A DNA stretch of 23,645 nucleotides from a virus. Under the pieces are notes generated by a model. The model ran no database searches, was not told the origin of the DNA, and saw only the letters and a program-made list of their open reading frames with translations. Shown one piece after another: positions 1 through 10,000 of this stretch (position 1 is the stretch's first letter; the number at the start of each line of letters is the position of its first letter). The DNA lies in IMG/VR virus record IMGVR_UViG_3300039109_000030, positions 1 to 23,645 of that record. One strand, given 5' to 3'. A program made the translations under genes and the position numbers.

Positions 1-1
1 A

Positions 2-649
2 TCAAAGAGGGGTGTCGAACCACGAGGTTTCGGCCTCGCGGCGCTTGGTTAAGCCAGCGATAACTTGGCCGCCGGCGTGGTTATATTGGAGGATGTCCGC
101 CTTGACGGTATCCCACTTCGCAGCCTTCACGGCCGCACCAAGGGACTGCTCTTCCCATCCAGAGCCGGCGTTATAGGTCAGGTCGGTGAGAGCCTGTTCG
201 ATTCCAACTGGCGTACCGGCCGGGATTATCTTCTTGACCAGTAGCCATGCGGCGTTGATCTCGACGGTCAGCCGTCTCAAAGCCTCGGCTTCATCGATTA
301 CCTCGGTCGCGAAATTGGCCTTGGTGCCATAGCCGATGGTGTATTGTTTATAATCCCAATAGGCCTTGGCGCTGTAGCCCTCCTGTTTCTTGATGAAATC
401 AACAAGGCCCTGGTCGACGACTGGCGGGACGGCGGGAGCGGGAGCCGGGGCTTGGAGAGAAGGCGCAGGGTGCGACGGGATCACCGCCGACTGCTGCTGC
501 AAAGGCACCGGCGCTGGACCAGGAGCGCTCCCCATGGGCCGTGCCACCAAGCCCAAGGCGCGCCATAGAAGCAGCCCAAAGACGATCAGTTGTGTGAGCG
601 CCAGCACAGCCAGCAGAATGACTTGCATATCTGAGAAGGCTGCGGCCAT
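2..649 (-). CDS. Membrane-anchored phage lysozyme (GH24 family endolysin)
   Basis: Probable endolysin of 215 residues that cleaves peptidoglycan glycan strands at lysis. Residues 9-29 are a hydrophobic membrane segment, residues 38-78 a Pro/Ala-rich linker, and residues about 80-215 the catalytic domain. The signature KKQEGYSAKAYWDY followed by TIGYGT places the T4-lysozyme-type catalytic residues at E90, D99 and T104. The D-to-T spacing is one residue shorter than in T4 lysozyme. The N-terminus suggests a signal-arrest-release or anchored enzyme, but the charges are unusual: none positive before the segment and two Arg just after it. The start was chosen at the ATG at 649 because AAAGGGGAA lies just upstream; the frame stays open up to 706 but has no better start. 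A conserved decamer lies 42 nt before the start. No holin or spanin gene is seen before the window edge. Confidence 0.9.
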   Translation of the reverse strand: MAAAFSDMQVILLAVLALTQLIVFGLLLWRALGLVARPMGSAPGPAPVPLQQQSAVIPSHPAPSLQAPAPAPAVPPVVDQGLVDFIKKQEGYSAKAYWDYKQYTIGYGTKANFATEVIDEAEALRRLTVEINAAWLLVKKIIPAGTPVGIEQALTDLTYNAGSGWEEQSLGAAVKAAKWDTVKADILQYNHAGGQVIAGLTKRREAETSWFDTPL

Positions 650-691
650 GATTTCCCCTTTCGGGGAGACCGTGGCAGGGTGGTGGAGTGC

Positions 692-701
692 CGCAACGCA
701 C
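692..701 (-). promoter_or_regulatory. Conserved decamer copy upstream of lysozyme gene
   Basis: Exact GTGCGTTGCG on the minus strand, in the 80-nt gap between the tail fibre stop (730) and the lysozyme ATG (649). It begins 28 nt after the stop and ends 42 nt before the start. It is one of seven copies in the window. A promoter or leader function is inferred from placement and orientation. Confidence 0.7.
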
Positions 702-729
702 CTCAACTACGGGCTTGGAATGGCGGGAT

Positions 730-2631
730 TTAGCAGCCACCCGAGCTAAGGCCACTATTTGCCACGACACCACCCGCAAATGTCGCTAACGTATTAATTC
801 CAGGGACAGAACCCGGAACTGCATTACCACTCGCGTTACCAAAAAAAGCATTGTTAAGAACGGACCACTGCCGCGCGGTGCCGAATGAGCCGGAGGTCGT
901 GAAGTTAGCATTTAAGCAACCAGTGGAATTGCTTCGCAAGGTAAAGATTTCACCGATGGTTAAACCAGCCCCGGCGATCAACGCCCCAGCAAAAGCGACG
1001 TTACTGTTATGGGCCGCGTTGACTAAACCGCCGGGAAGATTCGCTGATGCCGCGAATGTGACACCAGAATTAAAGTTTATTATACTTCCTTCATCGAGCG
1101 TGGCACCATAGTTCATTGTGCCCGCAATAATGAGCGGGCTTGCACCGACATTGATCTTACACTTGCTATCGCAAGACACGCCGTTATGGCCGACTGCATT
1201 ACCTTTGAGTGTGGTTCCCGCGTTAAGGTCCGCGCCGCTTTGCTGGTGGAATGAGATACCAACACAACCGGCGGTTCCACCTGTACAGTCCCACGTGATA
1301 TTTGTGGAGATCATGTAGGGGGCGAAGTCTGAAAGTTGAAGTACGAAACCAGCCGCTGGAGTAGTTGTAGGTTGAAGTATGGCAACCCCACCGTTGCCAG
1401 TTATGTTAATAACACTCGCGCCGACGAGCGGGCCAATTATGGACCACGAGCCAACAAATGTTTGGCCGCCGGTCGGAGAACATATCGGCTGAATGTTTCC
1501 GGCTAGATCATATTCAACCTGCAAAATAAAATAACAGGTCGCCATCGAATCCAAAGCGTTAGCTGCAGCGTTAGAAACAAACCCATCGTTAGTGGAACTG
1601 CCACCGTTATCGACAAGAAGTGTTGGCGTGAAAGCGGGATGAAAACGGCCGGGAATAACCCTTGCGGCCCATAGGCCGTTTTCGATTGCTACCGACACGC
1701 ACTGCTGCATGTAGAGGCGCCTGAAGATCGGATTCGGAAAACCGCTCAGCAGGACGGCGTGCGACGAATTGTTGTTGGGATTGCCGTTGCAAACCGATAC
1801 GACAGCATTTGAGGCAAAGCCGGTTACCGCGGGCAGCGTCACGGTGAACGGGCCGCCCGTCACGTAGATCGTCTTACCGGCATCTCCGGCAACGATCGGA
1901 TAATTGGCGGCCTGCGCATTCAGCGTGTTCGTATCAACACCGAGGGCGCCAAGGGCCGCCGGATTGACGTTGATGGCGGTAGGGTTAGCGCCGGTGAGAG
2001 TTATCGCCGTGCCGGCGATAAACGTCGATGACGGGATCGAAACGCAGTTGACCAGATTGCCGTTGCTATCGAAGCAGGCGCCTTGGCTCAGGCGATTGGC
2101 CTTGATCGGCAGCAGCGCCAGCGTTTCCCCTGGAGGCGCGAATACTCCCCGGCCGGTGAAATCGTTGGTCTTGTCCCAGAGCTCGCGCTGGGTCGCAATG
2201 ATGTCGGTGACAACCTGATTGACGTTGCGGGCCGATACGCCGGCGCCCTCGTTGAATTGCGATGTCCGCCGCGGACGGCGAGCGCCGACGATCTGCACGG
2301 TGCCGGTTTGGGCAGCGGTGAAGGTCAGCACCGCATCCGTGATCGGGCGGGCGATGAAGCCGAGCGAACCGGTTGGGCTGGTAATCGTCCAGTTGCCGGA
2401 TGCCGGGACCAGCGCACCATTGACGAACACCTCTAGCCAGTTGGCATAATCGGTGCTGTCGCCGTAGAGCGCAAATCCTACGCTGCAACTACAAGTGCTG
2501 GCCGTGAGCGAGTAGCTCGTTCGCCTTTCCGTATCGGGCAATGCAGGCACCGGCGGCGGTACTTGGGCGAAGGCCGGGAAAATACCGGCAGACAGCGCAA
2601 GGCTAAGGATCAGGCGGCGGATCAGGCTCAT
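730..2631 (-). CDS. Tail fibre/spike-like protein with apparent signal peptide
   Basis: Large 633-residue protein at the usual place of a receptor-binding fibre, between the ejection proteins and the lysozyme. Residues 1-22 look like a Sec signal peptide: two Arg, a hydrophobic core, then AFA|Q at a plausible signal peptidase I site. A Pro-rich stretch follows, then a beta-rich adaptor region that includes a helical segment (NQVVTDIIATQRELWDK). The C-terminal two thirds are Gly/Asn/Ser/Thr-rich with short hydrophobic repeats, as in beta-helical fibres. There are 14 cysteines, including the last residue. There is no convincing Shine-Dalgarno before the ATG, and an in-frame stop just upstream rules out a longer start. 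The 3' half is visibly less GC-rich than the 5' half. The enzymatic or receptor specificity is unknown; the fibre/spike call rests on position and composition. Confidence 0.7.
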   Translation of the reverse strand: MSLIRRLILSLALSAGIFPAFAQVPPPVPALPDTERRTSYSLTASTCSCSVGFALYGDSTDYANWLEVFVNGALVPASGNWTITSPTGSLGFIARPITDAVLTFTAAQTGTVQIVGARRPRRTSQFNEGAGVSARNVNQVVTDIIATQRELWDKTNDFTGRGVFAPPGETLALLPIKANRLSQGACFDSNGNLVNCVSIPSSTFIAGTAITLTGANPTAINVNPAALGALGVDTNTLNAQAANYPIVAGDAGKTIYVTGGPFTVTLPAVTGFASNAVVSVCNGNPNNNSSHAVLLSGFPNPIFRRLYMQQCVSVAIENGLWAARVIPGRFHPAFTPTLLVDNGGSSTNDGFVSNAAANALDSMATCYFILQVEYDLAGNIQPICSPTGGQTFVGSWSIIGPLVGASVINITGNGGVAILQPTTTPAAGFVLQLSDFAPYMISTNITWDCTGGTAGCVGISFHQQSGADLNAGTTLKGNAVGHNGVSCDSKCKINVGASPLIIAGTMNYGATLDEGSIINFNSGVTFAASANLPGGLVNAAHNSNVAFAGALIAGAGLTIGEIFTLRSNSTGCLNANFTTSGSFGTARQWSVLNNAFFGNASGNAVPGSVPGINTLATFAGGVVANSGLSSGGC

Positions 2632-2632
2632 G

Positions 2633-2651
2633 CCGGGAGAATGGCGCCCGG
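2633..2651 (-). other. Small hairpin in the tail fibre leader
   Basis: Arms CCGGG and CCCGG (2647-2651 and 2633-2637) with a 9-nt loop lie between the decamer copy and the tail fibre ATG. It occupies the place where a ribosome binding site would be expected. A role in translation control is only a guess. Confidence 0.3.
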
Positions 2652-2660
2652 AGGATCAGC

Positions 2661-2670
2661 CGCAACGCAC
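2661..2670 (-). promoter_or_regulatory. Conserved decamer copy upstream of tail fibre gene
   Basis: Exact GTGCGTTGCG on the minus strand, starting 2 nt after the stop codon of the 1470-residue virion protein and ending 29 nt before the tail fibre ATG. Inferred to start or control a separate tail fibre transcript. Confidence 0.75.
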
Positions 2671-2672
2671 CC

Positions 2673-5600
2673 TCAGTGGGTCGACTTGGTCGTCTCCGGC
2701 CAGTCGGTGCGGTTGAGCGGCTTGACTCCGAGATTTTCGTTCACGCCATCCTCGACATGATCGAATAGCCGGCGCACCGCGAACAGGTTTTGCAGGAAAA
2801 TCGCCTGCCTCATTTTATGGGTATCCATTGCGGTCCAAGTGCCGTGAAACGCATCATTCATGCCTCCCGCGATACCTTCCATTTTGGAATAGGTTGGTCC
2901 CAGCAGCTCGGAGAGCGCCCCGTTGGTCTGGCGTCTGGACAACGGTTTGTCGGCCCCGATCGCCTGGAACATATCGGTCTTGCCGCCGGTGAACTTGGCC
3001 TGCATCGAGTTGAGTTCGGTAAACCAGCCAAGGATGGCCGAGCGCGAGATACCCTCCTTGATCCAGTCCTGCGGTCGGTCGCTCACTGGCGCGCCAGACA
3101 ATAGGGTATAGGCCCGGTACGAGACCATGCCCATCCCGAGGCTCGCCACGAGTCCCTGAAGGGTGCGGGCATCCATCTGCTGCAAGTTCGAAATCAGCAC
3201 CTTTTCATGGGCGGCGGCGACAAAGGATTTGTATTGGCCGAGCAGCGAGACAACCGGCCCGGACATCCATAGCGGCTTCTCGGCGCCGGGCGTCAGGACT
3301 GCCATGTCGGCAGACCGACCGATCGCGGAGGTGAACACGTCGCGCGCCTGGGTATCGGTCCAGTCGGCGGTATTAGCGACATGAGTTCCCTTGCCGAACT
3401 CCTGCCCGCCGCCGTCCTTGTAGGCCGCCCAGATCCTGCCCGCCATGTTCTGGTCGATGCCGGCCTGTGCCATCCGCTGGACATCGTCCGCGGTGTGTGT
3501 GCCTCCAGCAATCCGCTCTGCCGTGCGCAGGAAGTCCGCAGCCGCAACGGTCCCAGCCACGGTTTTCATGCCGTCCGTCCATGGTCCGTGCAGGTTAAGA
3601 AGCATCGACTTGTCGGCCGCCCAGCCCAGTGCGCGCTCGAATTTCGATCCCGGCAGATGGTTGTCGATGACGTCGCCCCATTGATGCGACAGATGCCCGA
3701 TCGCAGAGTCGATGCCGACGCTCATGTCCTTCATCGACTGCCGCGACGCGGTGGCAAATCCGTCGCCCATGCCCAGCATAGACTTGAAAAACGGCAGGTA
3801 ACCGTCGCCCATGACGTTCATAAAACCGTGGCGATAGACGGCGTTGATCGAGTCCGTCATGCGGTTGAATACCGATGTTCCGAGGTCGGTGATCAGGTTG
3901 TAGTTGCGCGCGACGTTGGCGATGCGGGCTGCATTCGGTTGCGCTGCGGCAAGCTGATAGCCATAGATGCCGCGGATGCGATCGCGCGTCGCGGTTAGGT
4001 CTCGCACCATGGCCTTTTTCTCGGCGTCGAGATTGGTCTGTTGCTTGGTCGATTTGGCCTGCGCCAGCTTGGTATCGTACTCATCGTCCAGCTTGCGCAA
4101 CACGTCGGTCATCTCAACATCGCCGAAACGGTCGGTCAGGTGGATATCGGGAAGCGCGGAACGCAGATGACGGGCGATGACGTGCTCGGTGTCGGTGTTG
4201 ACGAAATCCTTGACCGACGCGGTCGGGATCGCGAAGTCGCGGGAATTGAGCGATCCGCGCACCTGCTGCGCATCCGAACCGAACGCCGACATGCCGCCGC
4301 TGGCGGTCTCATAGGGCAGCCGTCCGTCCGGCGTGGTATTGATCCGGTTGACAATCTCGGCGGCGCGGCCTTCCAGTTCCTCGCGGGACAGATCGCGGTC
4401 GGAGGCGATGATCTTGCGCACGGCCCGATCTACCGCACCATCCGCCCCGCTCAGACGATCTCCCGCTCCCTCATATGTCCCTTCCGCCATCTTCTGTTCG
4501 CGCAACTTCTCGGCCTCGCCGCGGACCTTGAGCGCAGCCTTGGCCTCCTGCGTAGTCTGCCCTTCCCAATCGGCAATTTCCTTTTCGATCTTGCCGCGCA
4601 TGGCCTTGGCGCTTTCCGTCTCGCGGATAAGCTGGTCCTCGAGATCGCCGATCTGCGCAGACCGACCCGACGCTTGATCCGCCAGCGTGTTGCCGCGCGA
4701 GCGGATTTTGCTTTCGAATACCGCACCGCCGCGGGCATTCGGGAGGTTCTTGCCCGGCACGTCGACACGAATGCCGCCATCGTTGCGGTACTGGCTTTCG
4801 CGCAGCTTCTCAGCGCGCTGATAGGCGAACTTGTTAAGCCTGGTGATTTCCTCCTGCCTGTCCTCGATGCCTTCCAGCGCATCGGTACGGCCCTGCAGCC
4901 GGGCTTCGATCTTGGCGATGGTAGCTTCGTGCGATTGCAGCGCACCATTGTAGGCCGTGATCCGCTCTTTCTGCGCCGCCTTGATCCCCTGCTCGCCCTC
5001 CAGCCAGTCGGCAAAAATCTTCTTTGCGCCGTTGTAATTGGCGGCCAATGCCTGCTTGTTCCAGACGCGCGGGAAGAACGACTTGTCGCCCTTCGGCGGC
5101 TCCAATTCCTCGCCAAGCATCGGCTTGCCGTCCGGCCCGGTGGTGCGCTGGGCCAGTTTTTTGATGGGATCGAGCACCTTGGAGCGGATTTGTTGGGCCG
5201 CCGACTGTACTTCGGGGATGGCGTGGACGTCGCCTGCAGTCATGGCGCCGGAAACCTCATCCTTGAACTTGTCGAAGGTGAGCTTGCCCGGAGCCTGCCC
5301 GCGCACGTCCTGAATACCGGCGGCGATGATCGGCGCGCGGCTGTCTGCGAGCTCGCGATATTGCACGAACTGGTCGCGCAAAATATGGCCGGCTTCCAAT
5401 TGGCCGTTGTGGGCCTGCATCTTGATGAGCCGGTCGATCGGCACCCCGCCGCGCGCCGTGGTAATGCCACTGTCGGATTGTGTGAACCGCAGCGAGGTTT
5501 CGGCCAGATCGCCCATCGCTCTCTTGGCGACTATTGAATCCGACGAGAAGATGCGCAACGTCGGGGAAAAGCCCATCATGACGCGGCTGGTATAGTCGAT

Positions 5601-7085
5601 CACGTTGCCGAGAACCGGGACTTCCTTGAGGGCCGTCATCATGTTGTCGGGCAACAGAATGCGCGACAGCTTCATGGTGCGCTCGTCGGAGGTGGCGGCG
5701 GACAGGCTGGAGGTCAGGGTTTTCGGCTCGACCGGTTCGTGCGGAACGATGGTGGTCTCGTCATGGAAGGGTAAGGTTGGCTGGCCGTCGGCAGCCGCGG
5801 CTTTGACTTCCGGCGTGTCGGGCGGGCGAACCGGCGACAGGTCTTTGCGGATAGCCTCGGTCCCGTCATTTGCCGCCGCGCGCTCGCCCCGAGACAGCAT
5901 CGACATACCACCACCGATTAGGCCCATCAGGATCGTGTTCGTGGCGATATTGTTGGCGCTTTCGGCCGGCGTGCGGGTGACCTGCGATCCTTGTAGGGCA
6001 GCTTCCGAGACGGTGGATTTCGCCAGCCCCTCGCCCATGCCGCGGAGCGCGCGGACCGCCAGCCCAGCGGCTTCCCCGGCCTTGAGCTCGCCGAGTATCG
6101 GGATGAACCATGACGGGTCGGTAGCGCCGGCGGCAATCGAGGCCACGGTGCCAAATCCGCCGGATGCCGCCAAGGTCTGCTGGTCTTTCTGCTCCTGCAC
6201 CTTCTTGGCGATCCGGGCATCGGTCTGCGCCGGGTTCACGTCGGCCAGCGACTGATCGATCAGGTCGTCATCCTTGGTCGACTTCAGCCGGGCGATCGGG
6301 TCATAACCAGGAATCTCGGTCATGTCGGGCCGCGACCGGGTGATGGCGTCCAGCATCGAGGCGACCGGGTTGTTTTGCCGGAAGGCGGCACCGATCACGG
6401 CCTCGCCGCCGGGCGCGGTGAATGGTGCGGGTTCCGGCGCGCCGGTCGGCGTCCGGCCGGCGGGCTGGCTGGGGCGACTCAAATAGCCCATCAGCTTATC
6501 GAGGTCCTCGCGCTGAGCCTGGGTGTAAGCCTTTTCGTTGAACTCGTTCGGCCACTGCTGGAATGTATAGCCACGGAAAAATGCCGGCATACCGGCCCTC
6601 GTTTTCCAATCCTCGAATGATCCGGTTTCACCCTCGTTTTTCTGGGCGTACTGATATTGATCCTTAAGAATGTCCTGCTGCGCAGGCGTCATGGATTTCT
6701 GCAACTTCTCGTAAGCCTGCTTCACTACTGGATCGGTATTAACCATGTTGTGAGATACGACGTCGCCGAGAATGTCGATCGGCCGCGTATTGGGATCGCG
6801 AATCTCCAGCCCCGGCTTGTCGATTGGCAGTTCTTTCGGCCTCAAAGAATCTAGCGACTGCGGCGAGCTAGGTGCGACGCCAGCGTCGCCGGGTTCCCAA
6901 TGTTCCAAAAACCCTGCATTTGGCCTGAAATTTTCGGTATAGCCGTAGTCTTGATTTTTTAAGATAGGATATTTTGCGCGCGCCTGTTCGAGGAGGTTTC
7001 CTTGCGGGATCGCGTTTCCTGTCGCCAGCGCGCTTGGCTGGTTCGGATTATCGAGCGGGTCCTGCCCTTCGGTAAAAATCGGCAT
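2673..7085 (-). CDS. Large internal virion (ejection) protein, T7 gp16-like position
   Basis: 1470-residue protein, the largest in the window, expected to be carried in the capsid and ejected into the cell envelope with the DNA. An Ala/Gly-rich hydrophobic region spans about residues 309-400. A typical phage polyvalent-protein motif (SFFPRVWNK) lies near 669, and a long charged coiled-coil region runs from about 700 to 870. The C-terminal third shows the pattern of podovirus internal core protein D: helical, with LLGQYKSFVAAAHEK, MGMVSYRAY and GISRSAILGWFTELN. No catalytic domain is recognised. Its ATG overlaps the stop of the upstream 1069-residue gene (TGATG), so the two are translationally coupled. 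Order (adaptor, nozzle, small protein, two large proteins, fibre) matches T7-like phages. The family call comes from order, size and C-terminal pattern, not from an alignment. Confidence 0.75.
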   Translation of the reverse strand: MPIFTEGQDPLDNPNQPSALATGNAIPQGNLLEQARAKYPILKNQDYGYTENFRPNAGFLEHWEPGDAGVAPSSPQSLDSLRPKELPIDKPGLEIRDPNTRPIDILGDVVSHNMVNTDPVVKQAYEKLQKSMTPAQQDILKDQYQYAQKNEGETGSFEDWKTRAGMPAFFRGYTFQQWPNEFNEKAYTQAQREDLDKLMGYLSRPSQPAGRTPTGAPEPAPFTAPGGEAVIGAAFRQNNPVASMLDAITRSRPDMTEIPGYDPIARLKSTKDDDLIDQSLADVNPAQTDARIAKKVQEQKDQQTLAASGGFGTVASIAAGATDPSWFIPILGELKAGEAAGLAVRALRGMGEGLAKSTVSEAALQGSQVTRTPAESANNIATNTILMGLIGGGMSMLSRGERAAANDGTEAIRKDLSPVRPPDTPEVKAAAADGQPTLPFHDETTIVPHEPVEPKTLTSSLSAATSDERTMKLSRILLPDNMMTALKEVPVLGNVIDYTSRVMMGFSPTLRIFSSDSIVAKRAMGDLAETSLRFTQSDSGITTARGGVPIDRLIKMQAHNGQLEAGHILRDQFVQYRELADSRAPIIAAGIQDVRGQAPGKLTFDKFKDEVSGAMTAGDVHAIPEVQSAAQQIRSKVLDPIKKLAQRTTGPDGKPMLGEELEPPKGDKSFFPRVWNKQALAANYNGAKKIFADWLEGEQGIKAAQKERITAYNGALQSHEATIAKIEARLQGRTDALEGIEDRQEEITRLNKFAYQRAEKLRESQYRNDGGIRVDVPGKNLPNARGGAVFESKIRSRGNTLADQASGRSAQIGDLEDQLIRETESAKAMRGKIEKEIADWEGQTTQEAKAALKVRGEAEKLREQKMAEGTYEGAGDRLSGADGAVDRAVRKIIASDRDLSREELEGRAAEIVNRINTTPDGRLPYETASGGMSAFGSDAQQVRGSLNSRDFAIPTASVKDFVNTDTEHVIARHLRSALPDIHLTDRFGDVEMTDVLRKLDDEYDTKLAQAKSTKQQTNLDAEKKAMVRDLTATRDRIRGIYGYQLAAAQPNAARIANVARNYNLITDLGTSVFNRMTDSINAVYRHGFMNVMGDGYLPFFKSMLGMGDGFATASRQSMKDMSVGIDSAIGHLSHQWGDVIDNHLPGSKFERALGWAADKSMLLNLHGPWTDGMKTVAGTVAAADFLRTAERIAGGTHTADDVQRMAQAGIDQNMAGRIWAAYKDGGGQEFGKGTHVANTADWTDTQARDVFTSAIGRSADMAVLTPGAEKPLWMSGPVVSLLGQYKSFVAAAHEKVLISNLQQMDARTLQGLVASLGMGMVSYRAYTLLSGAPVSDRPQDWIKEGISRSAILGWFTELNSMQAKFTGGKTDMFQAIGADKPLSRRQTNGALSELLGPTYSKMEGIAGGMNDAFHGTWTAMDTHKMRQAIFLQNLFAVRRLFDHVEDGVNENLGVKPLNRTDWPETTKSTH

Positions 7086-10000
7086 CAGGGCTGCACCACG
7101 GCATCAGGATTGAACGCGCCGGCGGTCCGGGCGGCCACGGCGCGCGCGGCGTGGGCGGCAAATGCCTCCGAGGGGTCGAACCTGATGCGGCGCGGCTGGC
7201 CCTGGGAGTCCTGCATGGCGCCCCAGCGCCCCGTGGCGGGGTCCTGCAGCACGATCTGGTAGCTGGGCGGCTTCTTGTTGGCGATGTCGGTCTCGGTGAC
7301 CTTGTCCGGCACGATCGCCCGGCTCGCCATGAACTGGCGGGAAGCGAAAGCCCCTGAATCGCTCATCGGACTGGCGTAGCGCGGGCCCTGTTTCGGGCTG
7401 ACGCGCTCGCCCTCGAACAGCTTGCCGCCGGTCACGATGCCCATTTCGTGGTCCAATTGCTGACCGATCCAGTCGTGGGAGCCGGCGACCTCCGGATAAT
7501 ACCGTTCGGGCGCATTCGCCATCACCCGATTGCCGTTGGCGGGTGACAGCGCATATTTGTTGTTGAGCTTTTCTATCGCGAACTTGTCGGCCATCGTGGA
7601 GTCGCCGGTGGCGGCAAAGCCGTCCTTGTAATTCTTGTCGTAATCGGCCTTGAGTGCGCCGGCGGCGAGGCCATCAGGGGCAACGGGCGCGCGGGCGCCG
7701 GTTCCAATCGGGCCCCATCCGGTGGAGAACTTTGATACCACGCTGGAGGCCGAGACGTTCTTCAGTGCCTTGTCCGCAACTTCGGTCGCCGCTTTGAGAG
7801 CCGACGATTGGGCGGGATCGTATTGCCGCATCAGGCGCTTGGCGGCCTCGTCCGGCGGGTAGAACGCCAGATTGGACTGCCACGCCCGCAGGTCTTTCAA
7901 TCCGTCCGGAAACTCCTGGTCGAACTGCAGCGGGTTGTTGCGCTGCTGGCCGTCCATGAACGAATAGGCCGCATTCATCTTTACCGGATCGCCCGAGCGC
8001 GACATGCCGGTGACACTGTCCTTGAAGCCGCCGCCGTCGATCAGCCGCTGCATTTCGTCGGGTCGCAGGCCCTGCGCTATCTGACCGAGCACTTGCGCGC
8101 CGGCCGGGCCCTGCAAGGCTGCCTGCAGCTTCGGAACATCGTCTTTTTCCAACAGCGGCGGTGGCGGCTCGTGGTTCATGGCCCCGATGCGAACGCCTAA
8201 AGAGGCGCGCTGCACCAACGCCTGCGCAATGCCGTCCGGCTGTGACGGGTCGATCGGTGCCGCAGTCTGCTGCGTCCAGCCACGATTTGCGGCCTCCGCG
8301 TAGGGATGATCCTTGAGATTCTTGTTCGAATCTGTGACCTGTTTCAGTGCGGCCGCGGCGACGTTGATGTGGTGAACGTCCTGCCCGTCATTGGCGCGCT
8401 TATAGGCCTCGACGATCTGATCCTGCTGCTCCTGCGGAACTTGCGCAATCTGCTGGCCGACAAGTCGACCGTTCATGGTTTCGGCAGTCGGACCCATCTT
8501 TTCGGGGTAAAGCGCCGCGGCTTGGTTGACCTCGGCGACCGCGGCCGGTGACGGCAGGATGCCGTTATCAAGCGCCTTGCCGACCGCTTCCGCCGTCTGT
8601 TTCGCCGATTGGACGCGCAGCTCAGGGTCCTGCGCCAGCGTCCGCACATAGGCCGATAGCAGGAAGGGGTTTTGCTTCACATCCTCTGCTGTGAAGCCAC
8701 CGCGCCCATTTGCGGCCGACGACATGAACTGTCCCGCCGGCTGCCGCCCGCCGGGCAGCGACGACCATTGGCCGGACAGCGACGGCAGCACGTCAGCGGT
8801 CTGGCCGGATTTCAGCGTCGTCAACAGGTCCTTGCCGGTCTTGGCCTTGTATTCGGTCTGCGCCAGATCCCACGCCGCGGTATCCTGATTGGCCGGCGAG
8901 AAGTCTTTCAGGCCGAGCCTTGCCTTTTGCAAATCCCATGTCGACGCAATGAACTGGTAGCGGCCCGCCGCGCTCGAACTCTTGCCGACATCCGGTCCGG
9001 AGGTGATCGGCTCGGCAATGTGCGGATGGTCGCTGTAATCCCGAAACGTCTTGTCGCCGTTGCCGCCGTAGCGGACGTTGTAGCGGCCCGCGGATTCGGT
9101 CTCGGATATGGTGTTTAGCAACGCGCGCCCTTCCGGGGGAATTGCCTGATTGACCACGCCACCGGGTATGCCAAGCACTTCGGCCTTCAGTGCATCGGGC
9201 AGCGAGTTGACAGCGCGGAACTGCTGCTTGACGGCGGCGGCGGCGGTGATGCGCTGGGCGCCCTCGGTATCGCCGATCGCGCGAGCGCGCTGAATGGCCT
9301 GACCGATCGCCGGGTCCTCCGGCTTGATCGTGCCCTTGGCCAGACCTTCCTCCATCCCGGTCGTGATCTGGCGGTTGGCATCGATATTCATCTTGGCGTC
9401 GGCGGTCAGATATGCCAGCCGCGACAAGCCTTGCGTATAGAGCCGAGAGCGATCGACCTCGCGCAGGTTCGGGTTGGTAAGAAGGCTTTGCAATTCCGCC
9501 GCGGCCTGCGCCTTGCCGCGTTTGTTAAAGGTGGCATCGACGTGAGCGACCAGCGACTCGCCCTGCAGCAATCCAGCGGTGTTTTTCTTTTCAAGTTCGA
9601 TCTGATCTGGCGGTGTCTTGAACAGCGGATTTGTGCCGAGCGCGTCATACGACGCATTCATTTTTTGCACGGCCTGCTGGAATTCCGGCGTGTTGGTACC
9701 GCCCTGCCGCGCCAGCGCTATTGCGGTATTCTTCTGATCCTCAATGACGGCGGTGATCGACTTCTTTTGATTGACGACATCGTTCGAGGCGGTCTCATTG
9801 GTGATCGAGTTGAAGTGCTGGGTTTGCAGTTGATCGGCCTGCTGCATGATGGCCTGGCCGACCTGGCCATCGCCGTGCTGTTCGGCGTATTGGGCCTTCC
9901 ATGCATCTGATGCGGTCTTGAACCCGGCCGGGTCGGTCTGGTATTTCTGATGCATGTCGTTCATCTCTTGCGAGATGACGTTCGAATGCTGGGCGATGGT

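Noticed and set aside
730-1110. Possible diversity-generating retroelement variable region at the tail fibre end, as in BPP-1
   Set aside because: No C-type-lectin-like C-terminus, no template repeat and no reverse transcriptase in the window.
4041-5537. Long plus-strand open frame of 498 codons
   Set aside because: Lies fully antisense to the 1470-residue virion protein. The product is Arg/Leu/Ala-rich without domains, as expected of a high-GC shadow frame.
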